Under the pieces are notes generated by a model, which was not told the origin of the DNA, searched no databases, and saw only the letters and a program-made list of their open reading frames with translations. Source: Pirellulales bacterium (lineage in GTDB: Bacteria > Planctomycetota > Planctomycetia > Pirellulales > JAICIG01). From it: a stretch of 44,728 nucleotides of DNA. A program made the translations under genes and the position numbers. Below, one piece after another: positions 8,734 to 17,143 of the stretch; the stretch's first letter is position 1; every line of letters begins with the position of its first letter. The stretch is taken from assembly GCA_035533075.1 (NCBI GenBank), contig DATLUO010000272.1, positions 1-44,728 of the forward strand. The letters run 5' to 3'.

Positions 8734-10170
8734 ATGACCCATCGCTTTGCTCGCTTTTCATCGGCCCTGTTTACCGTGCTCGCGCTGGCCGCCCCGGGCC
8801 AGGCGGCGCCGGCGGACGACTCCTTTTTCCGGCGCGATGGCGGCGCCGCCGAGGACGGGCAAAAGCTGCCTGGCCGGCTCGATGAAAGCACCCAGAAATG
8901 GCGCACGCCGCTGGCTTCCGGGCACTCCACGCCGTGCGTCTACGGCGATGCGATCTATGTCACCACGTTCGACGACGGCAAGCTCGCCACTGTGGCCCTC
9001 GACCGCGGCACAGGCCGGACGCGGTGGAAGCAAACGGCCCCCGCCACGCGCATCGAAACGTATCACGCCACCAGCAGCCCCGCCGCAGCCACGCCGGCCT
9101 GCGACGGCCAGCGGCTGTACGTGTTCTTCGGCAGCTACGGCCTGCTGTGCTACGACCTGGAAGGCAAGCTCGTCTGGTCGCGCGAGCTGGGTCCGTTTCA
9201 GGACGAGTTCGGCGCGGCCAGCTCGCCGATTCTCCTCGACGACAAGCTGATCGTCAGCGCCGACCACGATGTTGATAGTTTCATCATGGCCGTCGATCGC
9301 CGCACGGGCAAGACGCTCTGGAAGACGGACCGGCCGGACTTCACACGCAGCTATTCCACGCCCGTGGTGGTCACGGTCGACGGCCGCAAGCAGATCGTGG
9401 TGGCCGGCGCGTTGCAGCTTGTGGCCTACGACGCCGACGACGGCGAAAAACTATGGTGGGTACACGGGCTGGCCCGCATCGTCAATCCCACCCCCGCTCA
9501 GGACCGCGGCCTGCTTTACGTGGCCACGTGGTCGCCGGGCGGCGACACCGATGCCCGCGTGGCGATGGATCCCTGGCCCACCGCCGTCAAGAAATTCGAC
9601 GCCGACGGCGACGGCAAGCTCACTCAGGAAGAGGTCAACGATCCCGAAGTGCTCGACCGCTTTTTCCGCATCGATCTCGACCAAAACAAGAAACTCGACG
9701 AAGCCGAATGGACGAAGTACGCCCGCGTGTTTGAGTTGGCGCAGAACACCTTGTTGGCCATCCGGCCGGGCGGTTCGGGAGATGTGACCGATCAGGCGAT
9801 CGTCTGGGAATATCGCAAGGGATTGCCTTATGTTCCCAGCCCGCTGGTTTATCGCGGCGTGCTGTACCTGGTGAAGAACGGCGGCATTCTGACCTGTCTC
9901 GACGCGGCCAGCGGGCGGCTGCTCAAGCAGCTCCGTTTGCCGTCGAACGAAGGCTACTATGCTTCGCCCGTGGCCGGCGACGGCAAGGTCTATATCGCCA
10001 GCGAGCCGGGCGTGGTGACGGTGGTCAACACCGGCTCGGCCACGAGCACGCTGTCGTCGCACGACTTCGGCGAACGCACGATGGCCACGCCCGTGATCGC
10101 CGGCGGCGACGTGTATCTTCGCACTGAGAAGGCGCTCTATTGCTTCGCACGCGACACACGCAGTCGTTGA
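8734..10170 (+). CDS. Secreted PQQ-like beta-propeller protein with an embedded EF-hand pair
   Basis: This 478-aa protein begins with a signal peptide (MTHRFARFSSALFTVLALAA). Repeated propeller blades follow, for example VYGDAIYVTTFDDGKLATVA, LYVFFGSYGLLCYDLEGKLV, LYLVKNGGILTCLDAASGRL and VYIASEPGVVTVVNTGS. At about residues 288-330 two EF-hand loops are inserted: DADGDGKLTQEE and DLDQNKKLDEAEW. The second lacks the central glycine. The ATG at 8734 follows a plain AT-rich leader; the frame is open back to 8425, but that stretch overlaps the sulfatase gene. Beta-propellers of this type are often scaffolds in planctomycetes; no enzymatic motif is visible. The gene is convergent with the next minus-strand operon. 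Confidence 0.88.
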   Translation: MTHRFARFSSALFTVLALAAPGQAAPADDSFFRRDGGAAEDGQKLPGRLDESTQKWRTPLASGHSTPCVYGDAIYVTTFDDGKLATVALDRGTGRTRWKQTAPATRIETYHATSSPAAATPACDGQRLYVFFGSYGLLCYDLEGKLVWSRELGPFQDEFGAASSPILLDDKLIVSADHDVDSFIMAVDRRTGKTLWKTDRPDFTRSYSTPVVVTVDGRKQIVVAGALQLVAYDADDGEKLWWVHGLARIVNPTPAQDRGLLYVATWSPGGDTDARVAMDPWPTAVKKFDADGDGKLTQEEVNDPEVLDRFFRIDLDQNKKLDEAEWTKYARVFELAQNTLLAIRPGGSGDVTDQAIVWEYRKGLPYVPSPLVYRGVLYLVKNGGILTCLDAASGRLLKQLRLPSNEGYYASPVAGDGKVYIASEPGVVTVVNTGSATSTLSSHDFGERTMATPVIAGGDVYLRTEKALYCFARDTRSR

Positions 10171-10256
10171 CTCGTAGGTTGGGACCAGCGAACGCAAGCG
10201 ACACGCGTGTCGCGTCTGATGCGATTTCCCCAAGGCGGGACCGAGGCTAGGCCCAC

Positions 10257-10304
10257 GCGCGCAGAACAAAAGCGACACGCGCGTGTCGCTTTTGTTCTGC
10301 GCGC
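10257..10304. terminator. Perfect 48-nt palindrome between convergent genes; probable bidirectional terminator
   Basis: Bases 10257-10280 and 10281-10304 are exact reverse complements with no loop, giving 24-bp arms. The palindrome lies between convergent genes ending at 10170 and 10416. A shorter palindrome with the same core, GCGACACGCGTGTCGC, is at 10198-10213. No run of T follows either arm, so a classic intrinsic terminator is not proven. It may also be a repeat element. Confidence 0.55.
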
Positions 10305-10415
10305 CGTGTCCATGTGGCAAGCAACCCGTCCATCCGTTTCGCCGTAAGGCTCTGATATAAATGGAGTTGCGGAGAGCGAACTCCGACGCGTCGTCTTCGG
10401 GCGGCGCGGGTCCGC

Positions 10416-12473
10416 TCACGGAGGGGGCAACTCCGACGCCGACTGCATCACCATGCCGTCGTCGGTCACGACCGTCTGGCTGATGCTTACGCCCAGCATG
10501 CCGCTGAGCTCGTCGTCGCTGGGCAAGATCGCCTTGATCTTGTCGAGCAGGGCCTTGCGATCGCCTGGCACGGACGATTTCAACGAGAACTGCAGGCTGG
10601 GGCCGACGTGAGCCAGCGGCGCGGCACCGACATTGGTTAGCAGCAGCGATTCGATCAGCGATTCAATGGCCCGGCGTGTCACTTTGGCGTTGGCGCCGGC
10701 GTCAGTCAGCTCGTAAAGCAGGCACGGCTGGGGTGCGACCAACGCCCGGCCGCGCTCGACCAGACCGTTGCTGCGCATCGCTTTGTCGCCTACCGGCGGC
10801 GTGACCAGCACCGAGAGCAGAGACTCGCTCACCTCCGGGCCAACGCCGACCGCCAGGTAGCCGTTGCCGATAAAGATGCCCACCTGATTGTCGCCCCGCT
10901 CGATGCGGCAACCGCTGAAGCCCTGCTCCTCGACCATCTTCAGCCCGCCGGCCGCCCCGCCCTTTGCGAAACGGGCGGCGACTTGCAGCAATTGCTTCCA
11001 GATTTGCTCGTTGTCGATCTTGCACACCAGACCCATCCGCTGCACCACTTCGGGTGCCGCCGGCTTGGCGTCGTCGTCGTTTTTAGCCGGCTCTTTGAAG
11101 CGCGGCGCGAAGCTGACGGCGGCAAACTGCTCGCCCAGCGACGACAACAAGGTCGGCAGGTCGATCTGCAAAAACGTCTTGGCAGCGGTCTCGATCTGGT
11201 CGAACGATTGTCGGCCGGCGTCGCCCGACTGGGCGACGGCCAGTTCCTTGAGGCGGCTGTAGGCCTTGCCCAGCTCGAAGCTGAATTGTTGATAGCTGAT
11301 GGCGCTGGCCGGCACCCAGGCCGGGGGCTCGGGCGCCAAGGGCGGCTGATCGACCAGCGCCGGCAAGCCGGTCCGCGGAGCGGGCAGCGAGAGAAACAGG
11401 CCCTCACGCAGCGCCCCGCCGTCGAGGGTCGCGCGCAGGGCCAGCGGTCCCACTCCGCCGGCGCCGAGCAGCTCGAGCATCTGCTTGACCTTGGCGGGGT
11501 CGTCGGCCAAGTCGGCCAATTTCATGAGCGGCCTGGGATCGCCGAGCAATTCGACGAGCGGCACGCCGCCCGGCAGGGCCGCTTCGAGGCCGGGCGTTTC
11601 CAGCAGCCGGCGCGGGCCTTCGATCGGAGAACCGTCGTGCGCCGAAAGGAACCGGCCGAAGACCTGGGTCGCTTCTTCCAGTCCGGTCAGCGCGTCCCAA
11701 TCGATCGCCTCGCGCTCGGAGTCGTTTTTCTTCTTCGTCTCGCCGCTCGACTGCGGCACGGTGCTGGCCCACAACAGGCGTCCGCCCAGCCGCGCCACGA
11801 ATACGTGAATGCGATCGATGTCGACCTGCTTCGCGTTGTTCAGACGCTCCTGGAATTTGTCGGCGTCTTGCTGAAGCTGCGCCTCCGAGGCTTCGCCGTC
11901 GTCGACTTCGGGAAGCTGGGGCGTGACCTCGTCGCGAATCGGAATCTCAATGTGCATCACGTCGCGGCCGGCCAACTCCAGGTCTTTGCGTTTCGGCGCA
12001 TCGGCCGTCCCGTCGGCCAGCTCGGCCAAGAGCGTTTGCACGGCGGTCAGCAGCCGTTGCGAGAGATCTTCGCCCGGTTCCAACCAGCCGAGCAGCACCA
12101 CCACAGGAGCGCGGCCTTTGCGCGGCTCCAAGGTGAGGGCCACTCCCGCGTCGTTGTGGAACAGGCTTTGCCAATCTTCGGGCTTGAGATCGAAACGGCC
12201 CAGTCCTTTACGAAGCTCGTCCCAGTCTTGCGCGATCTGTTCGCGGACAAGTTCGAGCACCCGCTCGATGCGGTCGTGGCTGAGAAGCACGGCGCCCAGC
12301 TTGGTTTGCGACCGCAGGGCGTCGATAAACGCCTGGCCGTTGGGAAGCCGCAGCATGAGAGTGGTTTCTTCCGGCAGCGCGGTCCACGACGCCGGCAGCT
12401 CGTCGGCCGCCGGACAGATGCTTGCCAAGGCCAGGCAAAAGGTCAGGGCCAGCGGTAGAGCAGTTGTTTTCAC
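10416..12473 (-). CDS. Large secreted protein of unknown function (DUF3352-like)
   Basis: This 685-aa protein has a clear signal peptide (ALTFCLALASICPAADE). The mature start, LPASWTALPEETTLMLRLPN, followed by repeated segments on phospholipid-free, soluble alpha/beta pattern, resembles bacterial DUF3352-type proteins; the match is from memory and weak. No catalytic motif is visible. An acidic, charged segment (SSGETKKKNDSEREAIDWD) lies near residue 250. The start is GTG at 12473, overlapping the TGA stop of the upstream protease gene as GTGA, so the two genes are probably translationally coupled. Export of both suggests work in the same compartment. Function is unknown. Confidence 0.85.
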   Translation of the reverse strand: MKTTALPLALTFCLALASICPAADELPASWTALPEETTLMLRLPNGQAFIDALRSQTKLGAVLLSHDRIERVLELVREQIAQDWDELRKGLGRFDLKPEDWQSLFHNDAGVALTLEPRKGRAPVVVLLGWLEPGEDLSQRLLTAVQTLLAELADGTADAPKRKDLELAGRDVMHIEIPIRDEVTPQLPEVDDGEASEAQLQQDADKFQERLNNAKQVDIDRIHVFVARLGGRLLWASTVPQSSGETKKKNDSEREAIDWDALTGLEEATQVFGRFLSAHDGSPIEGPRRLLETPGLEAALPGGVPLVELLGDPRPLMKLADLADDPAKVKQMLELLGAGGVGPLALRATLDGGALREGLFLSLPAPRTGLPALVDQPPLAPEPPAWVPASAISYQQFSFELGKAYSRLKELAVAQSGDAGRQSFDQIETAAKTFLQIDLPTLLSSLGEQFAAVSFAPRFKEPAKNDDDAKPAAPEVVQRMGLVCKIDNEQIWKQLLQVAARFAKGGAAGGLKMVEEQGFSGCRIERGDNQVGIFIGNGYLAVGVGPEVSESLLSVLVTPPVGDKAMRSNGLVERGRALVAPQPCLLYELTDAGANAKVTRRAIESLIESLLLTNVGAAPLAHVGPSLQFSLKSSVPGDRKALLDKIKAILPSDDELSGMLGVSISQTVVTDDGMVMQSASELPPP

Positions 12474-13489
12474 GAAGCTTTATCCTTCGGTTCGGGTTTG
12501 GCGGCGGTGGCGGGCGTTTGACCCGGTTGCGGTTCGGCCGGCTCGCCCTCGCCGGGTGCCCGATATGGCGGGGCGAGATACGTCGCACCGTTCAGCGGCT
12601 GGGCCGCATCATAAAGATAGCTCTCGCGGTGCAGCAGGAAGTCGACCAGCTCGTTGGCGGGAATGCCGAACGCCAGCCCGTCAAACGACGTGGCGCCGGC
12701 GCACACGATGCCCACCACCTCGCCGCGCGCGTTGAAGAGCGGGCCACCGCTGTTGCCGGGGTTGATCGAGGCGTCGGTCTGGATCAGCCGCAGGTGGCCG
12801 ATGGTCCGCGTGGCGGAGCTGACAATGCCTTGCGTCACCGAGCGCTCCAGGCCCAGCGGATTGCCGATGGCGAACACCAGGTCGCCCACGCGCAGATCGT
12901 CGGAGTTGTTGATGACGACCGGGTCGGGCAATGCGCCGTTAAGCTCCGTCGCGTCAAGCTGCAGCAAGGCGATGTCGCGCAGCGGCTGCAGCGCCAGGAT
13001 GCGGGCCTTTTTCAGCTCGTGCTTTTCATAACCCTGCTCCGTGCGGCGGAACAGCGTCACCTGCACCTTGTTCTGGCCCTCGACGACGTGGTAGTTGGTG
13101 ATCAGGTGCCCGGTCTTGCTGATTAAGAAGCCGCTGCCCGTGCCGGCGGCGGTCTTCACCACCACCACGGCGTCGCCGTAGCGTCGGACGAGTTCGGGTA
13201 CGTCGGCCGGATCAAGCCGTCCAGTGTGAAAGATGCCATGGTCGCGGCGGGCCTCGTTTTTGCCGGCGGCCTCTTCTCGGCTGACGTCGAGCACGCGATT
13301 CTTGGGGATATTGAGCACGTCGAAGCCGAGATCGAGCACGACGCCGTCGTTGCTCTCTCGCAGCAGCGTGGCCGTCACCTTGGCGCCGCCCGCGAGCGTG
13401 ACCGTCACCTGGTCGCCCGCCTGAGCTGTACCGGCACAAAGGGCTGACAAAAGGGCGCTGCAAACAACGGCAAGTGAGAAGCGCTTCAC
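12470..13489 (-). CDS. Secreted trypsin-like serine protease (HtrA/DegP catalytic domain, no PDZ)
   Basis: With the GTG start at 13489 the protein is 339 aa and begins with a signal peptide (KRFSLAVVCSALLSALCAGTAQA). A short beta domain (residues 25-75) precedes the protease domain. The catalytic triad is visible: H134 in ITNYHVVEGQ, D172 in RDIALLQLDA and S247 in INPGNSGGPLFNARGEVVG. FGIPANELVDFLL ends the domain. No PDZ domain follows; the tail is proline-rich and ends near KDKAS. It resembles periplasmic quality-control proteases. The frame stays open upstream, but that stretch consists of a half palindromic element and heptamer repeats. The stop overlaps the next gene's start by 4 nt. Confidence 0.9.
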   Translation of the reverse strand: MKRFSLAVVCSALLSALCAGTAQAGDQVTVTLAGGAKVTATLLRESNDGVVLDLGFDVLNIPKNRVLDVSREEAAGKNEARRDHGIFHTGRLDPADVPELVRRYGDAVVVVKTAAGTGSGFLISKTGHLITNYHVVEGQNKVQVTLFRRTEQGYEKHELKKARILALQPLRDIALLQLDATELNGALPDPVVINNSDDLRVGDLVFAIGNPLGLERSVTQGIVSSATRTIGHLRLIQTDASINPGNSGGPLFNARGEVVGIVCAGATSFDGLAFGIPANELVDFLLHRESYLYDAAQPLNGATYLAPPYRAPGEGEPAEPQPGQTPATAAKPEPKDKAS

Positions 13490-13506
13490 ACATGACACCG
13501 GATAAC

Positions 13507-13545
13507 GGTGGGCCGGCGCTCGCAAGCTCGCTGGTCCCACCCTAC
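13507..13545. repeat. Half copy of the 100-bp palindromic element
   Basis: These 39 bases are identical to the right arm of the perfect palindrome at 30731-30830 (compare 30792-30830). The left arm is missing. The copy lies 17 bases upstream of the protease GTG start and stays in frame with it, so it sits next to a signal-peptide coding region like the two full copies. Confidence 0.8.
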
Positions 13546-13566
13546 GCCGGGCCCCGAACGCCCAAA

Positions 13567-13598
13567 GCCTGATGCCTGACGCCTGACGCCTGATGCCT
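13567..13598. repeat. Heptamer tandem repeat (GCCTGAC/GCCTGAT)
   Basis: About four and a half copies of a 7-bp unit alternating GCCTGAT and GCCTGAC lie between the VCBS gene and the protease gene. The reverse-complement unit (GTCAGGC) forms a second array at 15896-15932, so the same unit flanks the VCBS gene on both sides in inverted orientation. Confidence 0.75.
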
Positions 13599-13608
13599 AC
13601 CTCACCCA

Positions 13609-15780
13609 TCATTTCACCTCCCGTGCCATATAAAAGAGCAAGCGATCGTGACACAGCAAAGCCGCGTCTTGATGGCCGTCGCCGTCGGCGTTCAACCCGA
13701 CGATCATGCGCGGCTCTGAAACCAGATTATGCTGCGTGCCACCGTAGGGATACGTCTGATCCTCGAACACCGGCCACGACAGCCGCGGCTCGAGCTTCGC
13801 GTCGGTCCGCCCGAGCACCGTAAGTTGGTGCCGGCGGTCGTCGCAAAGCACGACTTCGTCGATGCCGTCGCCGGTCAAATCCGTGATCATGATGCGATGG
13901 ATGGTCGCTTCCTTCACCCCGCTGGGACGGCCGACGCGGCTGTCGAGACTTTCGATCAGCTTCAATTCCCACGGCCGCCCCCGCGACAGCCGCACCAGGC
14001 GGTCTTGATCGACCAGCATCAGGCCCAGCAGCGGATCATCGATCGCGTTGGCGCCGCCGGGCAAACGCACGCTGTCCGTTTCGCGAAAAATGCCGGACTC
14101 GTCCGGTTTCAGCTTGTGCAAGAAGGTGCCGCCTTGTTCCATCGCCCAGGCCTGGCCGTCGGCCGTCGGCAGAAAGGCCGCGATGCGCTGCCCGGCCGAA
14201 AGCATGATCTGGTCCGAGGGCTGTAAGTCGTCGTCGAGCCATTGCCACACGCCGTCCGTGAGCCGTGCGGCCCGCAATGTCTGATTCATTTCGACCAGCC
14301 GGAACTCGTTCAGGTCGGCCTTGGCCAAATTGGCCGGTTCCGAGACGGTGGTCTTGCCGTCGGTCAGCCGGACGAGCTTCGCAGCTTTGGCGAAAGCGTC
14401 CTGCACGAGCACCAGGTTTCCGCCCAGCCAGACGACCTTCTCGACTTTAGCGCCTACGGCTGCGAAACGGGTCTTGGCCGCCTCGGCGTCGCCGGGCTTC
14501 CAAACATAGAGGTCGAGATCGGGCCCGACGCGCTGCGCCCACCACGCCGTCTTGCCCACACGGTCGAGGGCCAAGATGCGGCGGTCCTTCACGTCGGCCG
14601 ATTGGGGCAGCAGCTTGGGATAGGTCAGCCGGTTCGCTTCCCAGTGGCTCTCGTAGAGGTCGGCGGCGTCTTTGACCCAGATCAAGAGGGTTCCGGGCTT
14701 GGCCGCCGGCGCCTCCAGGCCGCGAATGTTTCCGATGGTCGGAAAGCTCTGCTCGGCCAGCCAGCCTTCGCTCCCCAGCGGCTGCACCCGCAGCCGAGGC
14801 CGCAACGGATCGACGGCCACCAGGGCCGGCGCTCCGGCCAGCGACAAGCTGCACCAGGCGACCGTTCCGCCACCGGGCATCGGCACCGCCTCATGCCGGG
14901 CGATGTCCTTTTCTTCGCCGCGGGCCAGAACGTATCGCCGCAAAAGACCGTGCTGCGAACCGCCCAAGACCAGCAACTCGGCAGGCTGGCCGGGCAAGGA
15001 AAGCACGTCGAACCCATGCACCGTCTGATCGAAAATCGCCTGGGCCGGCAGCAGCTTCCCCTCATGGCACTCGTACCAACGCAACGTTTGCCGGGCCAAT
15101 TGAGACCATTCCACCAGGTCGAGATCGCCGTCGCCGTCCAGGTCGGCCAGTTTCCACCCCTGCCGGCCTTGGCTTTCCCGCGGACTCAGCCACGCGGCGC
15201 GGCTGCCCGCAGTGAGCGTCAATACCTGGATCCCCTGTTCGCAACTTATCAGCAACTCCGGCTTGCCATCGAGCCGCGTGCGCACCAAGAGGCCGTTCTT
15301 GGCCACCGGCGAACCGGGCAACAGGTCCCAGGAACCCGCCTTCTTCCACTCGTCGGCGGCGGCCAGCCGGTAGGCCACGATCTTGTTCGACGGGCTGGTA
15401 AGGATCACCAGTTCCGGTTTCTGGTCGCCGTCGAGATCGTGGGCGACCGCGTCCCAGGGCAACTCTTCGAGGACGAGCTCCGATTTTTTCCAGTCGGGCG
15501 CCAGCGGCAGCTCGTTGGGGCTGTCGTCGATGGCGGCAGGCGGCGCCTCTTTCTCACGCTCGCCCGGCGGCAGCCAGCGGAACAAGTCGAGCCGCGAATC
15601 GCGTGTGTTCACGACGATCAACTCCTCGCGTCCTTCGCCGTCGAGATCGGCCGCCAGCATACGGGTCGGACTGCCGTCTTGAGCGGCGACCCGCATGGCC
15701 TGCCAACCACGCATCGACTCGTCGCCGGCCGCCGTCGCCGCCAGCAGCACCACCCACGCACCCGACAACATCCACCGCAC
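13609..15780 (-). CDS. Secreted VCBS/FG-GAP repeat protein
   Basis: The protein is about 723 aa. FG-GAP/VCBS calcium-binding motifs recur: MLAADLDGEGREEL, VAHDLDGDQKPELVI, LADLDGDGDLDLVEW, ITDLTGDGIDEVVL and LNADGDGHQDAALL. This pattern predicts a beta-propeller. The N-terminus (MLSGAWVVLLAATAAGD) is a signal peptide. I chose GTG at 15780, a few bases after a GGAGAGG Shine-Dalgarno; ATG at 15771 and GTG at 15783 are alternatives. It is the first gene of a minus-strand set with the protease and the 685-aa secreted protein, with a 119-nt repeat-filled gap before the protease. Such proteins often bind ligands or surfaces; the role here is unknown. Confidence 0.85.
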   Translation of the reverse strand: MRWMLSGAWVVLLAATAAGDESMRGWQAMRVAAQDGSPTRMLAADLDGEGREELIVVNTRDSRLDLFRWLPPGEREKEAPPAAIDDSPNELPLAPDWKKSELVLEELPWDAVAHDLDGDQKPELVILTSPSNKIVAYRLAAADEWKKAGSWDLLPGSPVAKNGLLVRTRLDGKPELLISCEQGIQVLTLTAGSRAAWLSPRESQGRQGWKLADLDGDGDLDLVEWSQLARQTLRWYECHEGKLLPAQAIFDQTVHGFDVLSLPGQPAELLVLGGSQHGLLRRYVLARGEEKDIARHEAVPMPGGGTVAWCSLSLAGAPALVAVDPLRPRLRVQPLGSEGWLAEQSFPTIGNIRGLEAPAAKPGTLLIWVKDAADLYESHWEANRLTYPKLLPQSADVKDRRILALDRVGKTAWWAQRVGPDLDLYVWKPGDAEAAKTRFAAVGAKVEKVVWLGGNLVLVQDAFAKAAKLVRLTDGKTTVSEPANLAKADLNEFRLVEMNQTLRAARLTDGVWQWLDDDLQPSDQIMLSAGQRIAAFLPTADGQAWAMEQGGTFLHKLKPDESGIFRETDSVRLPGGANAIDDPLLGLMLVDQDRLVRLSRGRPWELKLIESLDSRVGRPSGVKEATIHRIMITDLTGDGIDEVVLCDDRRHQLTVLGRTDAKLEPRLSWPVFEDQTYPYGGTQHNLVSEPRMIVGLNADGDGHQDAALLCHDRLLFYMAREVK

Positions 15781-15895
15781 CACAGGCCTCTCCGTAAAAA
15801 ACGAGCCGAAGTCGTAGGTCACCCCTGGTCGCTGCGACAAAACGCGGAAATCCACTTATCAATATATCTTGCCCAGAAGGAGTTGTCAGGCGGGA

Positions 15896-15932
15896 AAACA
15901 GGCGTCAGGCGTCAGGCGTCAGGCGTCAGGCT
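15896..15932. repeat. Heptamer tandem repeat (GTCAGGC)
   Basis: About five copies of GTCAGGC lie in the 388-nt gap between the VCBS gene start and the end of queC. The unit is the reverse complement of the one at 13567-13598. The rest of the gap holds two palindromic elements (15945-16101 and 16137-16172) and no gene I can support. Confidence 0.75.
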
Positions 15933-15944
15933 GCTTATCCTGGC

Positions 15945-16101
15945 GGTGGCTGGGGCAGAGGCTGGCCACGTAACGGTCGAGAATGCTCAAAACCGCCGCG
16001 GCCAGCCGATGCCCCGGTAGCGCCACCACCGGGGCATCGCTTGGCCGGCGGCGCGTCTTGTGGGGCGAACTCGGTCTCGGCCAAGCTCTGCCCCAGCCAC
16101 C
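15945..16101. repeat. MITE-like 157-bp element with 23-bp inverted ends
   Basis: Segment 15945-15967 and the complement of 16079-16101 match at 21 of 23 bases. A perfect 12-bp inverted repeat (arms 16007-16018 and 16028-16039) lies inside. Small open frames cross the element but none has a convincing start or composition. No transposase is nearby. Confidence 0.6.
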
Positions 16102-16136
16102 GGGATTTCTCACCGTCGCCCGCGTGAAGCATGGGC

Positions 16137-16172
16137 GTAAGGTGGGGCCGGCGCTCGCAAGCCCCACCCTAC
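16137..16172. repeat. Short variant of the palindromic element overlapping the queC stop
   Basis: This 36-nt hairpin has 11-bp arms with one mismatch and shares the core GCCGGCGCTCGCAAG with the 100-bp element. The TAG stop of queC (complement of 16169-16171) lies inside its right arm. Confidence 0.65.
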
Positions 16173-16870
16173 GTGCGGCAGTCGCCCGTTTGATACGCAA
16201 TCGGGTCCGGCACCCCCACGGCGGCGAAACCGTTCAATCGCAGCAAACAGGCATCGCACGATCCACAGGCGGCGCCGCTCTCCGGGTCGGGGGCGTAGCA
16301 CGACGACGTGAGGCTGTAATCAACACCCAACTCCAGGCCGGTGCGGATGATTTCCGCCTTGGTCAACTGAACGAGCGGCGCATGGATGCGAAAATGCCGC
16401 GTACCCTCGACGCCGGCCTTGGTCGCCAGATTGGCCAATTGCTCGAAGGCCGCGATGTATTCCGGGCGGCAATCGGGATAGCCGCTGTAGTCGATGGCGT
16501 TGATGCCAATAAAGATGTCGTCGGCCGGCAGCACCTCGGCCCACGCCAGGGCCAGCGACAGAAAGACCGTGTTGCGGGCGGGAACATAGGTAATCGGAAT
16601 GCCCGTGGACATTTCTTCGAGGCTGCGCTGCTTCGGCACGGGCAAGTCGCTGGTCAGCGACGATCCGCCGAACTGGCTCAGGTCGATGTCGACGATACGG
16701 TGTTCGCGGACGCCCGCCGCGCAGGCCACCTTCGTGGCCGAAGCGATTTCGACGGCGTGCCGCTGCCCGTACCGAAAGGAAATGGCGTATGCCTCAAACC
16801 CTTGGCTTTGCGCCACGGCCAAGGTGGTCGCCGAATCGAGCCCTCCGCTGAGCAGCACCACGGCTTTCAT
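16169..16870 (-). CDS. queC: 7-cyano-7-deazaguanine synthase QueC
   Basis: This 233-aa protein has the ATP-pyrophosphatase P-loop [11 protein letters not shown] at residues 6-16. The C-terminal zinc site uses the cysteines in CYAPDP and [29 protein letters not shown] and [19 protein letters not shown] are characteristic of QueC. It converts 7-carboxy-7-deazaguanine to preQ0 with ATP and ammonia, in queuosine biosynthesis or deazapurine DNA modification. The ATG at 16870 gives the standard [10 protein letters not shown] start; an upstream ATG at 16906 would add an atypical leader. No queD, queE or queF is present here, so the rest of the pathway must lie elsewhere. The stop codon lies in a repeat element. 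Confidence 0.96.
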   Translation of the reverse strand: MKAVVLLSGGLDSATTLAVAQSQGFEAYAISFRYGQRHAVEIASATKVACAAGVREHRIVDIDLSQFGGSSLTSDLPVPKQRSLEEMSTGIPITYVPARNTVFLSLALAWAEVLPADDIFIGINAIDYSGYPDCRPEYIAAFEQLANLATKAGVEGTRHFRIHAPLVQLTKAEIIRTGLELGVDYSLTSSCYAPDPESGAACGSCDACLLRLNGFAAVGVPDPIAYQTGDCRT

Positions 16871-17027
16871 AAAAACGGTCAGAACGAGTTGCCGGTTGTT
16901 GCCCACGGACGATTGGATGATAAACTAGACGTTTCGTCTGTGGTTCGCGACGGGCGGGGCGTGTCGCCAAGATACCGAGCACCGGGAGCCGGGTCAAATT
17001 AACAACGCACCTTGGGCGGAGAAGAGC

Positions 17028-17090
17028 CGGAGGATGGCCTTCCTAGGCCGTCCAGCAGCAAAGGTGACGGCCTAGGAAGGCCATCCTCCG
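17028..17090. repeat. Perfect 25-bp inverted repeat in a divergent intergenic region
   Basis: Arms 17028-17052 and 17066-17090 are exact complements around a 13-nt loop. The element lies in the 273-nt gap between queC and the VWA gene, ending 53 bases before the VWA start. A 27-nt near copy of the right arm lies at 7131-7157, so this is a dispersed family. It could affect transcription of the plus-strand operon. Confidence 0.75.
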
Positions 17091-17143
17091 CAAACGTTTA
17101 GCCTAGGTTCGCTGTAATGTGAAACAGAACTGACCTTGTTCCT

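Noticed and set aside
15919-16200. 93-aa and 65-aa minus-strand frames in the gap before queC
   Set aside because: They run through the MITE-like inverted repeats and lack a ribosome site, so the open frames are probably by-products of the repeats.
16927-16939. AGACG-TTT-CGTCT inverted repeat upstream of queC as an operator
   Set aside because: The arms are only 5 bp and no known regulator motif matches; no preQ1 riboswitch structure was seen.
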